From assembly GCA_947628265.1 (NCBI GenBank), contig CANQZF010000112.1, positions 1 through 6,103 of the forward strand: a DNA stretch of 6,103 bases, read 5' to 3'. The stretch is from an uncultured Oscillospiraceae bacterium. GTDB taxonomy: Bacteria > Bacillota > Clostridia > Oscillospirales > Oscillospiraceae. The notes under the pieces were generated by a model. The model saw nothing but the letters and a program-made list of their open reading frames with translations. It had not been told where the DNA came from and did not search any database. This document shows, piece by piece, positions 5,116-6,103 of this stretch. Position numbers and translations under genes: made by a program. Positions within the stretch are counted from its first letter, which is position 1; each line of letters starts with the position of its first letter.

Positions 5116-6103
5116 GAGCAACGGCAATCAAAATTCGGGCCAGGGTGGCGGAGACGCCAAGGCCGACGGGGGAGGTGTCCTCCGCCCAAACGGTGGAGAC
5201 GAACGGCTATGATACTTCGCTGGGGGCGGCCTACCTGAATGTGGTATCCTACGGCGGCGCACAGCGGACGCCCTACAGCATTTTGGAGATCATGGAAATG
5301 GCGAAAGACCCCATGAGGCACATCGAGGAGCTCCGGCGCTGGTCCAGGTGGGCGTATTATTCCAACGGGACAGTGACCACCGCGATAGACACGCTGGTGG
5401 GACTGCACTCTCTGGATTATGTGGCGACGGCAAGACCGGTCACGGGGGATGGGACTCCGGCGAGGCGGGCGGCCTGCATCAAAAAGATGAATAACGTCCT
5501 CAAGACCATCCGGTACAAAGAGGTGATCCGGGACGGCCTTTTCCATAGCGCCGTGGACGGCATGTACGTGGGGTACTTTGAAAAACGTGCCGCCACGGTG
5601 GACGACAGGCTGGCCCTGACGGATATGGAGATACAGGGGCTTTCGGAGATCAGCAGTGCCGGCGCCAATTTGGCGGTCATCTCCCTGCCGGTGGAGTATG
5701 TGCGTATCATAGGCCGCAGGAACGGCTGTTATGAGGTGGCTTTTGACCTGCGGTATTTTGCCGGCATGACGGACGAGGAGCGTAAGCGGAAGCTTCGCGG
5801 GTTTCCGGAGCAGATTCAGAACGGCTGGAGGAAATTTGACGATGACGGCGACACGGCACGCTGTTGGCTGAGGCTGAATTGGCGGAAAACCATTGTGGTG
5901 AAGATCAAGGGTGGGCAGAACGACCCATACGGCGTCCCCTTTGCGGTGGCGGCGCTGGACGACATTGACTACGCCAAGTATTTCATCAATACAAAGCGCC
6001 GGGTACTGGATACCGTCAATAACCAAATCTACTACGAGACCTTCCCGGAGGGGGAGAAAAGGGGAACCTCGTCCCTCTCCAAGGAACAGCAGAGAAGCCA
6101 GCA
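5112..6103 (+). CDS. Probable portal protein (5' part, runs off the right edge)
   Basis: The frame stays open from TGA at 5064-5066 to the right edge and gives about 330 codons from GTG 5112, or 327 from ACG 5121; the 3' end is outside the window. After an N-terminal arm it reads as a mixed alpha/beta protein: helices at nt 5280-5400 (ILEIMEMAKDPMRHIEELRR), then KEVIRDGLFHSAVDGMYVGYFE (near 5518-5583), SLPVEYVRIIGRRNGCYEVA (5682-5741) and a region ending VNNQIYYETFPEGEKRGTSS. This pattern, with a helical entry followed by strands that set the residue-to-be of a YEVAFD-type sheet, fits phage portals, the dodecameric ring at the head vertex that docks the terminase. The strongest argument is position directly after the large terminase, the usual portal place. 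Codon use matches its neighbours. The start is uncertain: GTG 5112 lies inside the Shine-Dalgarno, ACG 5121 is at the ideal distance, and GTG 5145 is a weaker internal option. Confidence 0.7.
   Translation, partial: MRATAIKIRARVAETPRPTGEVSSAQTVETNGYDTSLGAAYLNVVSYGGAQRTPYSILEIMEMAKDPMRHIEELRRWSRWAYYSNGTVTTAIDTLVGLHSLDYVATARPVTGDGTPARRAACIKKMNNVLKTIRYKEVIRDGLFHSAVDGMYVGYFEKRAATVDDRLALTDMEIQGLSEISSAGANLAVISLPVEYVRIIGRRNGCYEVAFDLRYFAGMTDEERKRKLRGFPEQIQNGWRKFDDDGDTARCWLRLNWRKTIVVKIKGGQNDPYGVPFAVAALDDIDYAKYFINTKRRVLDTVNNQIYYETFPEGEKRGTSSLSKEQQRSQ

Noticed and set aside
4117..5127. Long minus-strand open frames opposite the terminase, portal and phosphoesterase genes (also 5094-6026, 2956-3675, 1960-2583, 676-1275)
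   Set aside because: They lie antisense to well-supported genes whose G/C-rich third positions keep the opposite frames open. Their proteins show no recognisable domains and they lack consistent ribosome-binding sites.
1..6103. CRISPR array, tRNA, insertion sequence or defence-system genes
   Set aside because: I found no regularly spaced direct repeats, tRNA-like cloverleaf, transposase, terminal inverted repeats, or nuclease/toxin genes beyond the phage proteins listed.

Overview
The window is a stretch of a tailed-phage or prophage genome running from a late-early/transition module into the DNA-packaging and head module. All genes I can support lie on the + strand. Strong Shine-Dalgarno sites (GGAGG type), GTG and TTG starts, GC-rich codons with third-position G/C, and the look of the small proteins all suggest a phage of a GC-rich member of the Firmicutes/Clostridia, plausibly a gut Oscillospiraceae-type host. 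That host assignment is inference. No integrase, repressor or attachment site is present, so the sequence does not show whether this is a prophage or a virulent phage.

Layout. Bases 1-82 hold what is probably the last 26 codons of an upstream gene. Bases 83-229 are an AT-rich gap that contrasts sharply with the coding DNA. It holds a 14-bp stem-loop (172-206) just ahead of the first ribosome-binding site and a weak candidate promoter. Four tightly packed, partly overlapping genes follow: a 76-aa basic protein (230-460, GTG start), a 414-aa calcineurin-like metallophosphoesterase (457-1701, TTG start), a 105-aa HU/IHF-family DNA-bending protein (1698-2015) and a 79-aa protein of unknown function (1993-2232). 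The overlaps are 4, 4 and 23 nt, which indicates translational coupling in one operon. A perfect 11-bp GC-rich hairpin followed by TTTT (2243-2273) closes this block.

The packaging module starts 20 nt after the hairpin: a 331-aa zinc-ribbon protein in the small-terminase position (2293-3288), a 601-aa large terminase (3292-5097) and the first ~330 codons of a probable portal protein (from about 5112 or 5121, running off the right edge). The large terminase (ATPase motor plus nuclease) would cut and pump DNA through the portal into the prohead. The zinc-ribbon protein is placed to recognise the packaging start site. The HU-like protein and the metallophosphoesterase may bend, condense or process DNA before packaging.

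The points most worth a second look are: the portal gene has a perfect 10-nt Shine-Dalgarno but no ATG/GTG/TTG at the right distance, only an ACG; the HU-like protein lacks the intercalating proline; the metallophosphoesterase lacks the first histidine of its last metal motif; the leader hairpin has G-U pairs that form only in + strand RNA; and an intrinsic terminator sits directly before the packaging genes with no visible promoter after it. I did not find a clearly new defence or mobile system here.
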